From assembly GCA_037367405.1 (NCBI GenBank), contig JAZKJV010010627.1, positions 372,001 to 436,000 of the forward strand: 64,000 bases of DNA. Reading direction: 5' to 3'. This DNA comes from Ottelia alismoides. Taxonomy: Eukaryota > Streptophyta > Magnoliopsida > Alismatales > Hydrocharitaceae. The notes beneath the pieces were generated by a model that had not been told where the DNA came from, ran no database searches, and saw only the letters and a list, made by a program, of their open reading frames with translations. This document shows, piece after piece, positions 10,641-21,900 of this stretch. Within the stretch, counting starts at the first letter, position 1. Every line of letters begins with the position of its first letter. A program made the position numbers and the translations under genes.

Positions 10641-12470
10641 TACAACGACCGGGCCAACCTTCTACAAAATAAACCCCGTCACCACAAAAACATCAAATTC
10701 GTCCTTGATGGCACGCATGCATATGTCTCTCATCCAAGAAACTGACCTCTATCCTTCTACTATGCGGTTACATAAACTGTCGAATCATGGAGGCACGACA
10801 ATAGATATGGATGCACTCTCATAAGGATGTCAATCAATCAAAGCTGTGAGCATATCCCACGTGTATAACTAGTTTGCCATACCCTTTTCATGATCTCTCT
10901 TGCTTAGCGCATCTGCTACCACACTCTCTTATCGAGGTGGTAAGAGATCGTGGAGTCATAATCCTTCAATAGCTCAAGACACATGCACTGTCTCATGTTT
11001 AGCTCCTTCTGATCAAAGATGTACTTCAGGATCTTATGATCCGTAAAACTCTCGAAATTCATCCCATATAGATAGCGGCGCTAGATCTTCAAGGCGAAGA
11101 CAATTGCCGCCAACTCCAAGTCATGGGTGGGGTAATTTCGGTCATGTAGTCTCAATTTACGTGATGTGTATGCAATCATGTGATCTCAGTGCATCGGCAC
11201 TGCTCCTAGACCTACTCCCGAGGCATATGCATAGACTACATAATCTTGGGTGCCGGAAGGAAGTGCGAGAATGGATGCAGTCGGCAATCTTTCCTTCACT
11301 GTCCTGAAGGCATGCTTGCATGAATCACCCCAAATAAAAGGAACTCCCTTCGGTGTCAATCGTGTCAAGGGAAGAGCAACTCGTGAAACCCCGCTGACAA
11401 AGCGTTTGTAATAGCCTACTAATCCAAGGAAGCTCCGAATCTAAGTGACTGTCTTGGGCTGCTCCCCAGACATGACTGCCTCAATCTTTACAGGATCAAC
11501 TACGATGCTGGCTCCAAAAATGACACGCCCAAGAATGAGACCTGTGATAATCAGAACTCGCACTTGCTCAGCTTTGCATATAACTTGTGCTCTTGCAATG
11601 TGTCTAGGACTATCATCAGATCATTTGCGTGGTCCCATTCATTTCGAGAATAAAATCAACACATCATCAATGTATTCCATCACAAACTTATCCAAGTATG
11701 GACGGAAGATCATGTTCATCATGTCCATGAATGCTGCAGGGGCATTGGTGAGCCCAAACGGCATCACCACAAACTCGTAGTGTCCGTATCGAGTCTTGAA
11801 AGCTGTCTTCGGAATATCTGACTCTTAAATCCTCAGCTGATGGTATCCAGATCGAAGGTCGATCTTTGAAAACAACGAAGATCCCTATAACTGATCAAAT
11901 AAATCATCTTTGCATGGTAGAGGATAACAATTTTCACCATTCTCTTGTTCAACTGCATGCAATCAATATACAATCTCATTGATCCATCCTTCCTGACAAA
12001 AAAACTGGATTACCCCAAGGTGAAGTGCTAGGCCTCATGAAACCTAAGTCAAGCAATTCCTGCAACCACACCTTCAGCTCTCTCAACTCAGTTGGTGCCA
12101 TGCAATGAGGAGCCATCGAGATCGGCTGTGTATCTAGTAGCAATGTGATCTCGAACTCGATCTCTCTCTCTCTCTCAGAAGGTAACCCTGGTAGATCATC
12201 AGGAAATACATCTAGGTAGTCTGATACTACTCTGATGTCCTGGGTCATAGGCTCATGATTGGATGTCTCTCGAACAAATGCTAAATATGAATCACATCCT
12301 TGATCAACAAGTCTATGAGCTCTCAACACTACGATGCACTCCATTTTAGAGTCATGTAATGTACCCTCAAAGATAAACTCGAGTAAGTCTGGAATCCTGA
12401 AGATAACCGTCTTCTTAAAGAAATCAACTAAGGCACGATGAGCTAGTAACCAATCCATTCCTAAAATCAA
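10641..12470 (-). pseudogene. gypsy reverse transcriptase and RNase H (degenerate)
   Basis: The 11976-12470 frame holds the end of protease (MILGMDWLLAHRALVDF) and the RT N-terminus: DVFPDDLPGLPSERE, IEFEI, ELRELKVWLQELLDLGFMRP, then SPWGNPVF. The catalytic box [10 protein letters not shown] can be read on the minus strand near 11650-11690 in another frame. RNase H appears at 11186-11368 as SGVGLGAV, where the usual Asp before A-S is Tyr (YAYASGVG), so a catalytic residue is lost. Many stops occur. It is recognisable but dead. Confidence 0.8.
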
Positions 12471-12485
12471 ATCAAACTCGTCAAG

Positions 12486-12728
12486 CTATAGTAGCAGACA
12501 GTCTGCGATCATCTCATGACCGCCAATCAGTACCGGTAAGTCTCTGACTATCAGTGAAATGACGAACAACTGGTCACCTAACCTATGAATGTGGTAAGGA
12601 GGATATAGGGCCTTTGCAAGTCTACCTAATGAAGCTAGTAATCTCGAAGCAATAAAGGAATGCACCACTCCAGAATCAAACAAAACATGGAAAGGTCGGC
12701 TCAGGATTGAGACCATAACTTTCACCAC
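12486..12728 (-). pseudogene. gypsy aspartic protease fragment
   Basis: The 80-residue frame has FHVLFDSGVVHSFIASRL. DSG is the protease active site, and SFIA follows as in gypsy retropepsins (usual form DSGATHSFI). PVLIGGHEMIADCLLL follows downstream. It is continuous with RT after a stop. Confidence 0.8.
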
Positions 12729-12816
12729 AGTAGCTTGATCGTGTATGCTCCTCAGTCACTGCATGTAGCTGTCCCTATATAGCTGATGCAGTACTCGAAC
12801 CGGCCACACTCTGTGT

Positions 12817-13190
12817 CTATCTCAGCGACCTCCTGAAGTTGGAGTTCCTGCCACAGAAACTCCCATTACGCCATGGCTGCAGCTGTGAAGGTTGTGGTTG
12901 CGGTTGAGGCTCACTAGAAGCCTGGGGCACTGAGATTGATAATGTCCCCATTGGTTGCACAAGAAACATCGGCCTGACTGGGTAGGCGTAGTAGTCGTGT
13001 CCATGCTCCAAGTCGGTCCTGGGGTTTGTCCACTCTCTGCGACCCAGATGGTCGTACTGAACTCGTGCCACATCTGACGAGTGCTCCTCCTAAGGTAGTC
13101 ATTGGAGATGAGCGAGCACTACTAGAGAATGCTGGACCTGAAGGATAAACCGCCGAGTTGATCTCTGCTGCTGGAACGATTGTCATATCG
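12817..13190 (-). pseudogene. gypsy gag C-terminus with CCHC knuckle
   Basis: CFLCNQWGHYQSQCP (about 12927-12970) is a CX2CX4HX4C zinc knuckle that binds the element's RNA. A Q- and P-rich linker follows toward protease. The N-terminal two thirds of gag and the 5' LTR are missing. Confidence 0.85.
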
Positions 13191-13200
13191 GTCCGAATGA

Positions 13201-14305
13201 CCGTTGTGGTGTGTGTCGCTCCAGACGAATTCTCAAAACGTCTCTCTTAAATGTTTTCAAACTTCTCCAGTTTATAATGTCGATTACAAATGTAATCACA
13301 AGAATTTTTCTCAATGTAGGCAATTGTATTGGATCTATATCCACAATCACCAAGCTGCTCATGTAATCTAATCACTAGTGTGTATGAGTATCCGAAAAAA
13401 ATCAAAGTTAACTAAATGTTCTTTTATATACTATTTGCAAGATTGTCATATAGGTAAAATAAATTTTAAAGAATATTCTAATTTTTAATATTAACTTATC
13501 TCAACAGCAAAGTTAATGCTAATTATATATTGAAAAGGTATTTGTTCAATTTAGATATCCTTCTTTAGGAGAAATCATTCCATATTAATTTGTTGAAATA
13601 ATAGGAAAAACAATCTTGTGGTAATATCTATAACCACATATAAATACAAATGAACCTTAACTAACTCAGATACATTTTGTGTAGCTCTTCTATCAATTTC
13701 ACAAAACTGGAAGAAAAGGCATAAACATGATAAACCTCTATTCATATATTTGAATATCAGCAACTACACCAACATTTGCATATATGCCAAACAAAACGCA
13801 AAATACTGATAGACATTTTTTTCAAAGACAAAACTGAGATTTTCGCATAGAACTTCATTGCGGATCAAGCAATAGGCGAGCTTTAATAAACACGTAAAAT
13901 CGATAGCTAGAGAAGAGTCAAAATAAAAACATTAAGATAATAGAAAACAGAGAGAGTTGCAAACTCTTTCCATGCCAAAATTCCGTCTATTTACCATTAA
14001 CTGTAGCTGTTATTACCTTTCAATTACCCCCGCAGACATTAACATTAACCCTGTGTATGTTAGATTCTCCCACCGTTACGGATGAATTCCTGTTTTAGTA
14101 ATCCATAGTTGGCAAGATTTATTTATTCTTCTTTTCTTTCATTGTTTCCGAAAAAGTTGACGTGGCCTACTTATTTTGAAATAAATGTAATTGTTGTGGC
14201 ATATATAATGTGCATGAGATTGATGGTCATTGTCTAAACGGAGATGAATAAAGAAAGCAGAAGCTATTTCGAAAACAAAACAAGCAGGAGATAAAAGGAA
14301 AGATC
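13201..14305. other. Unannotated AT-rich stretch
   Basis: I see no coding potential, LTR end or primer site here. It separates the truncated gypsy element from the MITE cluster. Confidence 0.4.
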
Positions 14306-14306
14306 T

Positions 14307-14442
14307 CCGTTTGGTTGCAGGGTTGGAAGGGTTGGGTTGGTCCAACCCGGGGTACCCTTCTTTTCAACCCTCTCAATTCTCCTCACAGTTTACTATTACC
14401 TCAACCCAACGCAATCCTGCCCAACCCTACAACCAAACGAAG
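14307..14442. mobile_element. MITE copy a (GTTTGGTTGCAGGGTTGG family)
   Basis: About 136 bp with inverted ends: CGTTTGGTTGCAGGGTTGG on the left, and CCAACCCTACAACCAAACG on the right. It has no coding capacity. The left tip is eroded, and its right end directly touches copy b. Confidence 0.75.
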
Positions 14443-14593
14443 GTTCGTTTGGTTGCAGGGTTGGACATGGTTGGGTTGGACAGGGGTACCCCTGTGAATA
14501 GTAAACTGTGGGGAGGATTGAGCCGTTTGGTTGGAGGGGTAACCCGGGTTGGGCCAACCCAACCCTGCCCAACCCTGCAACCAAACGAACCCT
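14443..14593. mobile_element. MITE copy b
   Basis: About 150 bp. Its inverted ends are GTTCGTTTGGTTGCAGGGTT and AACCCTGCAACCAAACGAAC, nearly perfect for 20 bases. The inside shares GTGAATAGTAAACT with the other copies. It sits head-to-tail against copies a and c. Confidence 0.8.
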
Positions 14594-14597
14594 TAGT

Positions 14598-14730
14598 CTA
14601 AGTTTGGTTGCTAGGTTGGGTTGGGTTGAGGTAACCCTGTGAATAGTAAACTATGAGGAGGATTGGGAGGGTTGGAAGGAGGGGTACACCGGTGTACCCC
14701 AACCCAACCCTGCAACCAAACGAAGCCTTA
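14598..14730. mobile_element. MITE copy c
   Basis: About 130 bp with ends AAGTTTGGTTGCTAGGTTGG and AACCCTGCAACCAAACGAAG. It is followed by CCTTA and then by a different MITE. It is the third tandem copy of the family. Confidence 0.75.
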
Positions 14731-15089
14731 GGGTATGTTTGGATAGTGGGTTTAGGTGGGTTAAACTGATTGCAGGTAACCCATTTTTGGGTTTTGATGT
14801 TTGGATAGAGGGTTAAACTGGAGGTGGGTTAGAAGTGAGTTTATTATGATATGATTGTATTGGAGTTTGAAAAAGTGAGTAGTTATTGTGATCTGATTGT
14901 ATTGGAGTTTGAAAAAGTGAGTAGAAGTGGAGTAGTTTATATTTTTTATATGAGATGATGGTATAATATATTATTTTTTGATAGGATTGATTATGTAAAA
15001 TTTATTTATTTAATTTTTTAAAAAAGAAATAAAGTAAGGCCAATGGAGAAAATATCGGTCAGGGGAGTTAAACCTATCCGAACAGCCCC
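14731..15089. mobile_element. Second MITE-like element with inverted ends
   Basis: The left end GGGTATGTTTGGATAGTGGG is mirrored by the right end TTAAACCTATCCGAACAGCC. Inside, a 26-base direct repeat (GTATTGGAGTTTGAAAAAGT plus 6 bases) occurs twice near 14860-14925. No coding capacity is seen, and no clear target duplication was found, so the boundaries are approximate. Confidence 0.6.
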
Positions 15090-15695
15090 AACGTATTCCA
15101 GTTCCCAATACAATATTCTCTCAATACATACAACGATATTACACGAAATCAGCAAAACTGCATTAAATAACGAAGATCTACGTCGGCACGTCCCAATTAG
15201 AAAACGCACATCTCACGCTTAATAATATAGAAACGGAAGAGAGAGAGAGAGGGAGTTTTTTGCACGTACTCCTGAAACCAACTGATCTTTTCATATTTAC
15301 AAATGAGCCGTTGCACATTCACTTCATGGAGGACTGGAAACAAGGAATATAGGGATCATAATGGAACTACGAAAAAGGTGGGTATACATTTGAAATCGGA
15401 ATATTTTATAAGGGTAAAAGTGTAAACATGAGGGCAGCGGTCACGGCGATCGCAGGATAGACATGCAAACTCCCCTCAAACGCACAAACACAAATTAAAC
15501 AAAACAAAACACCATTTGTCGCGGCGTCCAGAACCAGAGACGTTCCTTCCTTCCGGCGACGGGAGAGGCTGTGTGGGGCCCTCTGCTCTCTCAGGATTCA
15601 TCGGACTTGAGTCCCCTCACGGTCCACAGCAGTTGCGTGTTACAGCTTCCACCCCCTCCCATCGTTCCATGCGCATGCGGACGAGCTCACACCTC
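15090..15695. promoter_or_regulatory. Upstream region of the ZIFL gene
   Basis: About 600 bp lie between the MITE cluster and the core promoter. It includes a GA-rich tract (15237-15255) and becomes GC-rich from about 15510. No other gene is visible. This is the presumed promoter, by position only. Confidence 0.5.
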
Positions 15696-15701
15696 CACGT
15701 G
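15696..15701 (+). promoter_or_regulatory. G-box CACGTG
   Basis: A perfect palindromic CACGTG lies 20 bases before the TATA box and 84 before the start codon. In plants G-boxes bind bHLH and bZIP factors. Its role here is inferred from position. Confidence 0.55.
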
Positions 15702-15720
15702 TACACCCATTTCCTTCGTC

Positions 15721-15728
15721 TATAAAAA
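15721..15728 (+). promoter_or_regulatory. TATA box of the ZIFL gene
   Basis: TATAAAAA starts 59 bases before the start codon, which implies a short 5' UTR of roughly 25-30 bases. Sequence and spacing fit a plant core promoter. Confidence 0.7.
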
Positions 15729-15779
15729 CGGCCGCACCTCTCTCCTGCACGCCCCCTCCCATCTCCTCGTCTCCCAACG

Positions 15780-15921
15780 ATGGACTCCGCCGCGGCGCCG
15801 CTGCTCGAGAAGGCCTATCACGAGGGTTGCCCCGGCTGCGAGGTCGACCGCCGCAAGGCTGCAAACCCCGGGATGCCTTTCAAGGAGTTCCTCTACGTCA
15901 GCATCGTCACCCTCTGCGCCG
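15780..15921 (+). CDS. ZIFL1: ZIFL exon 1
   Basis: 142 bp, 47 codons plus one base. It is GC-rich with monocot-like codon use and ends at donor G|GTAAGC. It encodes the CPGC cytosolic N-terminus and the start of helix 1 (FLYVSIVTLCA). Confidence 0.9.
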
Positions 15922-18900
15922 GTAAGCATTGCATCGAATCCCTCTCCGTATTTCTTAATGTAAGGAATAGTTGATTTTAGAAGACGTGACGCAATCCGTG
16001 GGAACGATCTAACCTCATTTTCATTGGTAATGGGAGTTTTCGGGGATTTGAAAATTTGCGCTTAAAATGTATGTAGGATATCGGATACGGCAATGATCTG
16101 TTGATAGAGAAGCAGCGGTAGACTTCGATCGCGTCACTGCTGTTTTTTTTAATTTTTAAATGATATGTGTGATAAGAATGGACCTTATCTTTGTTGAGCA
16201 GTGGCTGGCCTTTAATGGTGTTGCTTGGTCTGTTTTCGACAAAAAAACAGTATCTGTCGCATAACCATATCCTTGTCTGCATGCAACCACTTCCACATGG
16301 TTAGGAGAAGGGTAGTGAGGCATCTTAGTATAGAAGAAGCACAATATACAGCTTTTGTTAGTAGGAAGATGTAAGGATGCATTTGTGGCAAGGACTCCAG
16401 ACAAGACACCAAGTACATGTTGTATTTAACTTAATGTAATTATATTTTAATTTGGTAAACCTATGTATTGCTTTGGGTAATCAAATTAATTTCAAGTGGG
16501 AAGCCAATTGGGTTGGAGGGAAAGTTAGGAATTCTCAAATTTAGTTTGAGAGGAGTTTTAGCACCACATTTAGTAGTGCTAAAACTTTGGCGGACATATA
16601 CATGAGTCCACACCTCAAGCTCTTGTAACAATAGTAGAAAGGAGAATGGAGGACCACACATGCATGTGGTGCACGTTCCGCCACGTCCATCTCCGATTCG
16701 AGCTCGGGAAAGTCAATTCGAATCTTCGATCTCGATTCTTTTGCCGCGGCCTGCGGGTTTCAACTAAAAAATTTGATAAATCAATCAGATTACTTTTAAA
16801 TCCGTCTGTTGAGGGAATGCAAATTGACACCCCTGGTCTGCCATTTTCAGTCCGAGTTGATGCCCGTTGAATGACAGTTACAAATCTCAAAGGGGCGCGA
16901 CGTGACCTAATAAGTAGACATTCCCATACACGATTTTTCATCTCATGCAAGAAATCTCTCTTGCTCTCTATGTTCTTCCACTGCGAAGCTCTTGCTTTCT
17001 CTTCTCTCGGCTGCTGTTCTTCAAGGTACTTTCAAGTTTTGAAGACGATCTCGTCGATGTGCGTATCCTGAAAGCGGATTGTCAGTACCCTACACATCGA
17101 CATTTTTGGGGCAATATTGATGCAACTAAGTGTGGATGTGACCCGATAAACTTGTTACACGAAATCAACCCGAAAGAAGAAGACATTTGCTTCTGTTTGT
17201 ATTTTTGAACGAATAAATACTTGTAACTAGTGAATGCTGATTTCGGACTACTGATAGAACCAAATAAACTAAATAAATAAAGAACCAGAATGATTAAACT
17301 GAGGATTCTGGATTCTGAAAAAAGTCCTCGATTTCCTATTCCACTCTTTCTTTTTCGAGCAAAAAAAAGAGAGAGAAAAAACTAATGGAATATAAATCAA
17401 AAAAGAGATTATAGGGGCTATTTTGGTGAGCTTATAGGGATAATAGTCAGAAGGGGGAGAAAGGAAAGTTAGCACCCTCCTATCGGAATTCGCTCTTCGC
17501 CCCTTTCCCGCTTTCCTCAGTTTCTCAATACAAGAACCAGGGAAAATGCCATTACTCAGCATCACTATTTTCAAAACTATATAAATTCAATATTAGAAAA
17601 ATCTAGCACGATTGCTTAAGCCGACTTCGAGCGGGAACCATACTGGACTTTTCCCGAGGCTCCCTAGACAGAATGGAATGAATGCATGTGGACTACTTGA
17701 CCATCATGGACTTTGCTCTTACATAGGCTAAAAGCTTAGCCACTCACCAACCCACCGGTCGATCTTCTCATCAATGGGCCTGGTTATATGATTTGAGAAA
17801 CCATTCTTCTTTGAAATTCCACACCGATCAATCACACGACCATGACGCCAGCCGAAGAAGTCTTTCTTTTATAGACTCTCGTCTACGCTCACACCTGCTC
17901 CCAGGTCACCTATACTGTAGCAACACTTCCACCGTCGGCGGAGTTAGGACCCGATAAAGCGATGATTTCACTATCCTAGTAGTCTTTGACCATCCTATAC
18001 CCTCGGCACTTCTTCCACTTTCCTCTCACAAGTCAGGATGAAACTTGAACAGAGAAGGGAGAAATGCCTGAGAGAGCCCCTGATTAACTAGAGAATCTGA
18101 TAGATGATCTTAAAATTGCTACCAGGTACTGATTAGAATCAAGAAGAACAATAAGTCCAAGGAGGAATCGGTGCTACTTATCAGTGCAAGGAGTTCAAAT
18201 CGTCGTAATTAATAAATCAATTGGGGCCTTTATTCTAACATCTACAGGCAACGGGAATTTTTTTTTGAAAACCAGAAGCAAGGGGGAGACACTCGACGGT
18301 GCATGCCCCAAAAATTTTATTCACCAGAGAAAGGGAAAAGAGAGGGAAAAGAAACAGACACACCCCGACACTACACAAGCATTACAACGCCCAATCCCCC
18401 ACCAGGTTGATGCAAACTCGAATCGGCGTACGGAAATAATAAACTTTTTTTATGGTGGATTTTTGGTAGAAGAAAAGAGAGGGGTTGAGAAGAAGAACTC
18501 GTCAGGAATACGAGAGGTTGAGGGAGAAGAACGCGGAGATCGTGGGAGGAGAGAGGAGAGATAGAGAGAGAGAGAATGAGATAACTCAAATTTTCATTAA
18601 TACTTGACTGCCTAAAACAATGGACCCTCATCCCTTTATATAGGAGGGATGAGTTTACAAAATAGTAAACTAATTTAAATTGACAACTAAGTATCCTAAT
18701 TAGACTCTAACTAATTAACCGACCAAAATTTAAAAATCAAATCTGTAACTAATTTATTGAGATCACATGCGATCTCATTTATTTAATTAAGGACACGACA
18801 ATTTAAATAAACGTAAATAAAATTGACCAATAATATTAGACAACTATGGGGCCCTATCCGTGGGTTCCACGCTGCATCAACTCTCCTCCGCTTGAAAAAA

Positions 18901-21900
18901 TTCGTCTCCTGACGAATTGCTTGTGCTTCATTCCGTCTGTGGAGAATTTATCTGGATTGGTTGAGCAAATATCCCCCAATTTTGCTCCTTTTCAATGTTA
19001 CGTTTATAATTTCTTTTCACTTGAGGGCGTGGCTGCAAATGTTCTACCCCTTCATCTAATGCAATACATCTACAACTCCCACCAATACGAACCTTTATAT
19101 AAAAATCTTTTGGAGGAAGGATACCTCTGCAATTTGCCCAATTCATATCCCAATCCCGATTCACAGGGGATTCGAACCCCCTTGAAGGCTTCTTCCCCCA
19201 CGTTAGGGTTTTGTACCTCCATAATAGAAACGGCTGATGGCGGTGGGCTGGGTTGGATGGCGGTACGCGGCGGTCGCGCATCACGCAGGGAAGCCTCGGG
19301 TGGTACCGAGGAACGAGGTGCGGCGACCCTCGCTTGCGCGCGTGGTGATGGCTGCACCTGAAGCGCGCGCGATGGCCTCTGAAGCTCGAGATCAACCGGC
19401 GGTACTGCGGGCGGCGGAGACGATGCACCTGCGGTGCGCGGGCTGTGCACGAATCATAACCTCCGTGGTATTCGTTCCAGGAATGGCGGGGGTGCGCGAC
19501 GCCGTAATGGTGACGTGGAGGGCGTAGAGTCGTGCAAGGACGACCCCGGATGAAATCGTTCTGGGGTTCGTAAAAGTTGGCACCCTAGCGAGGGGGTCTC
19601 GTGACCGAAACACGGCGTCGATGATAGCCGCACTTGATTTGCGTGTGTTGTCGCGGGCTGGTGACACCGCCATGCGCGACGGATCGAGCTGTGGGGGGCG
19701 CCGCTGTGGCCGGGGCTGAGTCGCAGGGGAGGTTGGGGGTAGCGGGAGGGGCCGCCGGTGGTGCGGCGAGGGCCTGGACGGCCTGGGGGGCCGCTAGGGG
19801 GGCTGGGACTGCCATTGGGGTTGGTATCGGCGATGGCGGATGGTTTGAAATATCCCGGACAGCAACTTCGACTTTGAATCCAGATTCTTCGTCTGCACTT
19901 TCATCAAGAATCGGCTCTTTGTCTTCATTGTTTGGTTGCACAGGAGTTGTATCAAATAATCCTTCATCTAGAATGGAAATATCTTCATCTTTTGGGCTGA
20001 AATCAGGTTGAACAGCAGGTGCATCATTCTGATTTTTGTCGTTGACGAACAAATCTTCACCGATTTGTGCGGCTAACCATGCTTGGACTTTGAGGCATGA
20101 TATAAGTTGCTGATGGAACTTCTTTGAACGTGAATGCGAGCGCGAACCGAGAGACGGACAACTGAAACCAAACTTTAAACACCAATACTCGACAGGATCG
20201 TCGAATCGTAGGAACGATTCGGTATCCATACTCTGATACCAAATGATGCAAACTCGAATCGGCGTCGACGAAAATAATAAACTTTTTTTATGGTGGATTT
20301 TTGGTAGAAGAAAAGAGAGGGGTTGAGAAGAAAAACTCGTCGGGAATACGAGAGGTTGAGGGAGAGAAATGTGAAGACCACGTGGGGGAGGAGAGAGACT
20401 AGAGAGAGAGAGATATAAATCTCAATTTAATTATCAACTGAACTGTCCTACACAATAGCCTATCATCCCTTTATATAGGAGGGATGAGGTTACAAAAATA
20501 GAAACTCAAATTCAAATTCAAACTAATTATCCTAATTTGACTCTAACCGACTAACTAACTAATTTTGAAATTCAAATTAAAACTAACGACTTTTGAGATC
20601 ACAGGCGATCTCTTTTATTTGACTAAAATTACGACGGCTCAAAATAAACGTAAATAAAATTAACGGATAAAAGTAGAAAATGCGGCCCTATTCATCCATT
20701 TCACGCTGCATCAATTCTCCTCCGCTTGAAAAATTCGACTCCTGATGAATTTCTTGATCTTCAATGTATCGTTGGAGAATTCGATCCTTGAAATTGTAGC
20801 TTGCAATTCCTTCAGTTAGATCTCTTTCAACGTTACGTTTGTAGTCTTTTTCAATTGAAGGGCGTCTCTGCAATTTTCGTACCCCTTCACATACATAAAA
20901 TCCATAGCACAATCTATCACCCAAATAGCCCTTTTGATAAAAACTTTTGGGAGGAGGGGTTTTCTTGCAGGTATTCCACATTAACCTCCTATCTCTAACT
21001 TTATGGGATATGTCTTCCGCTGGAGATAAATTAGGAGGCCATCCTGGACCTCGTTCTTCCTTCCTTTGCCGTGGGTGATGCCGAACCCTAGGGTTAGGGT
21101 TCCCGTAGCTTTGACGGTGCGGGATAAAGAGGGGAATGGTGGCAACGTGGCCGCAATGGGGATGGCATAGCTGCAACAGGTAGGGAGGGGAAGGGTGGTG
21201 GCGGGAGGGGATGATGGGACTGGGGGTTTTCTCTGGAGGTGCGAGGGTTGGCGGAACAAGGAGATGGTAGGGAGGGTCGGGGAAGGCATTGTAAAAAGGG
21301 AAGATGAGGGCTAGTGGTGCGGGGCTAAGGGGTAGGATGGCGATGGTGAAAAGGTGGGACGGCGTCGCAGGGACCGAGTGGAAGGACATGCGGCGGCGGA
21401 GAGGGGTGGTGGCGCATAGGGTGGAGAGGGGTGCTGAGGGTGTGGGTTTGGCGGTAGGCGGAGGTTCTGGAGTTTCACGTGGGGGTGGTAGAAGCAGTGG
21501 GGGGGGGGGCAAGGGGGCCGGTGGCAGTGCATGGGTAGCTGGAGAGGCGGTAGGAGGAAGAGCCGGGGCTGGGAGGTGTATTGGCATGGGGATTGGGGCG
21601 AGAATCGCAGGTGCGAGAAGGGGTTCTGGTAGTGCGTGGGTGATGGGAAGGGGCGCAGGGGTTGGGGCCTGTGCCGCAGGGGCTGGGGCGTCGGGAAAAA
21701 GTAATGTTGGTGGTGGCGCAAGAGGCGCGAGGGTGGCTGTGGGAAGGGGTAGCGGCAGTGGGCTTGGGGCTGGAGGTGCGAGGATGTCAACGGGGATGGT
21801 AGGAGGCACAAGGATGTTGTCGGGAACCTGCGGAAGGGTCGTGTGTGGCCCGGAAATCGATTTTCCAACGATTACAGATATGAAAATACCTGGACAGCAA

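Larger units (their letters stand above)
9065..13200 (-). mobile_element. 5'-truncated Ty3/gypsy chromovirus, internal region
   Basis: Minus-strand remnants appear in the order gag knuckle, protease, RT, RNase H, integrase, chromodomain, which is the gypsy order with a C-terminal chromodomain (Tekay/Del-like). No 5' LTR or primer site is seen above 13.2 kb, so the 5' end is lost. Stops and frameshifts occur throughout. The order and the C-terminal motif make the family call firm; the lineage within the chromoviruses is less sure. Confidence 0.85.

Noticed and set aside
19150..19185. tRNA T-arm-like GGGGGTTCGAATCCCC on the minus strand
   Set aside because: No matching acceptor, D-arm or anticodon stem is found at the right distance; it lies inside an LTR element's 3' region.
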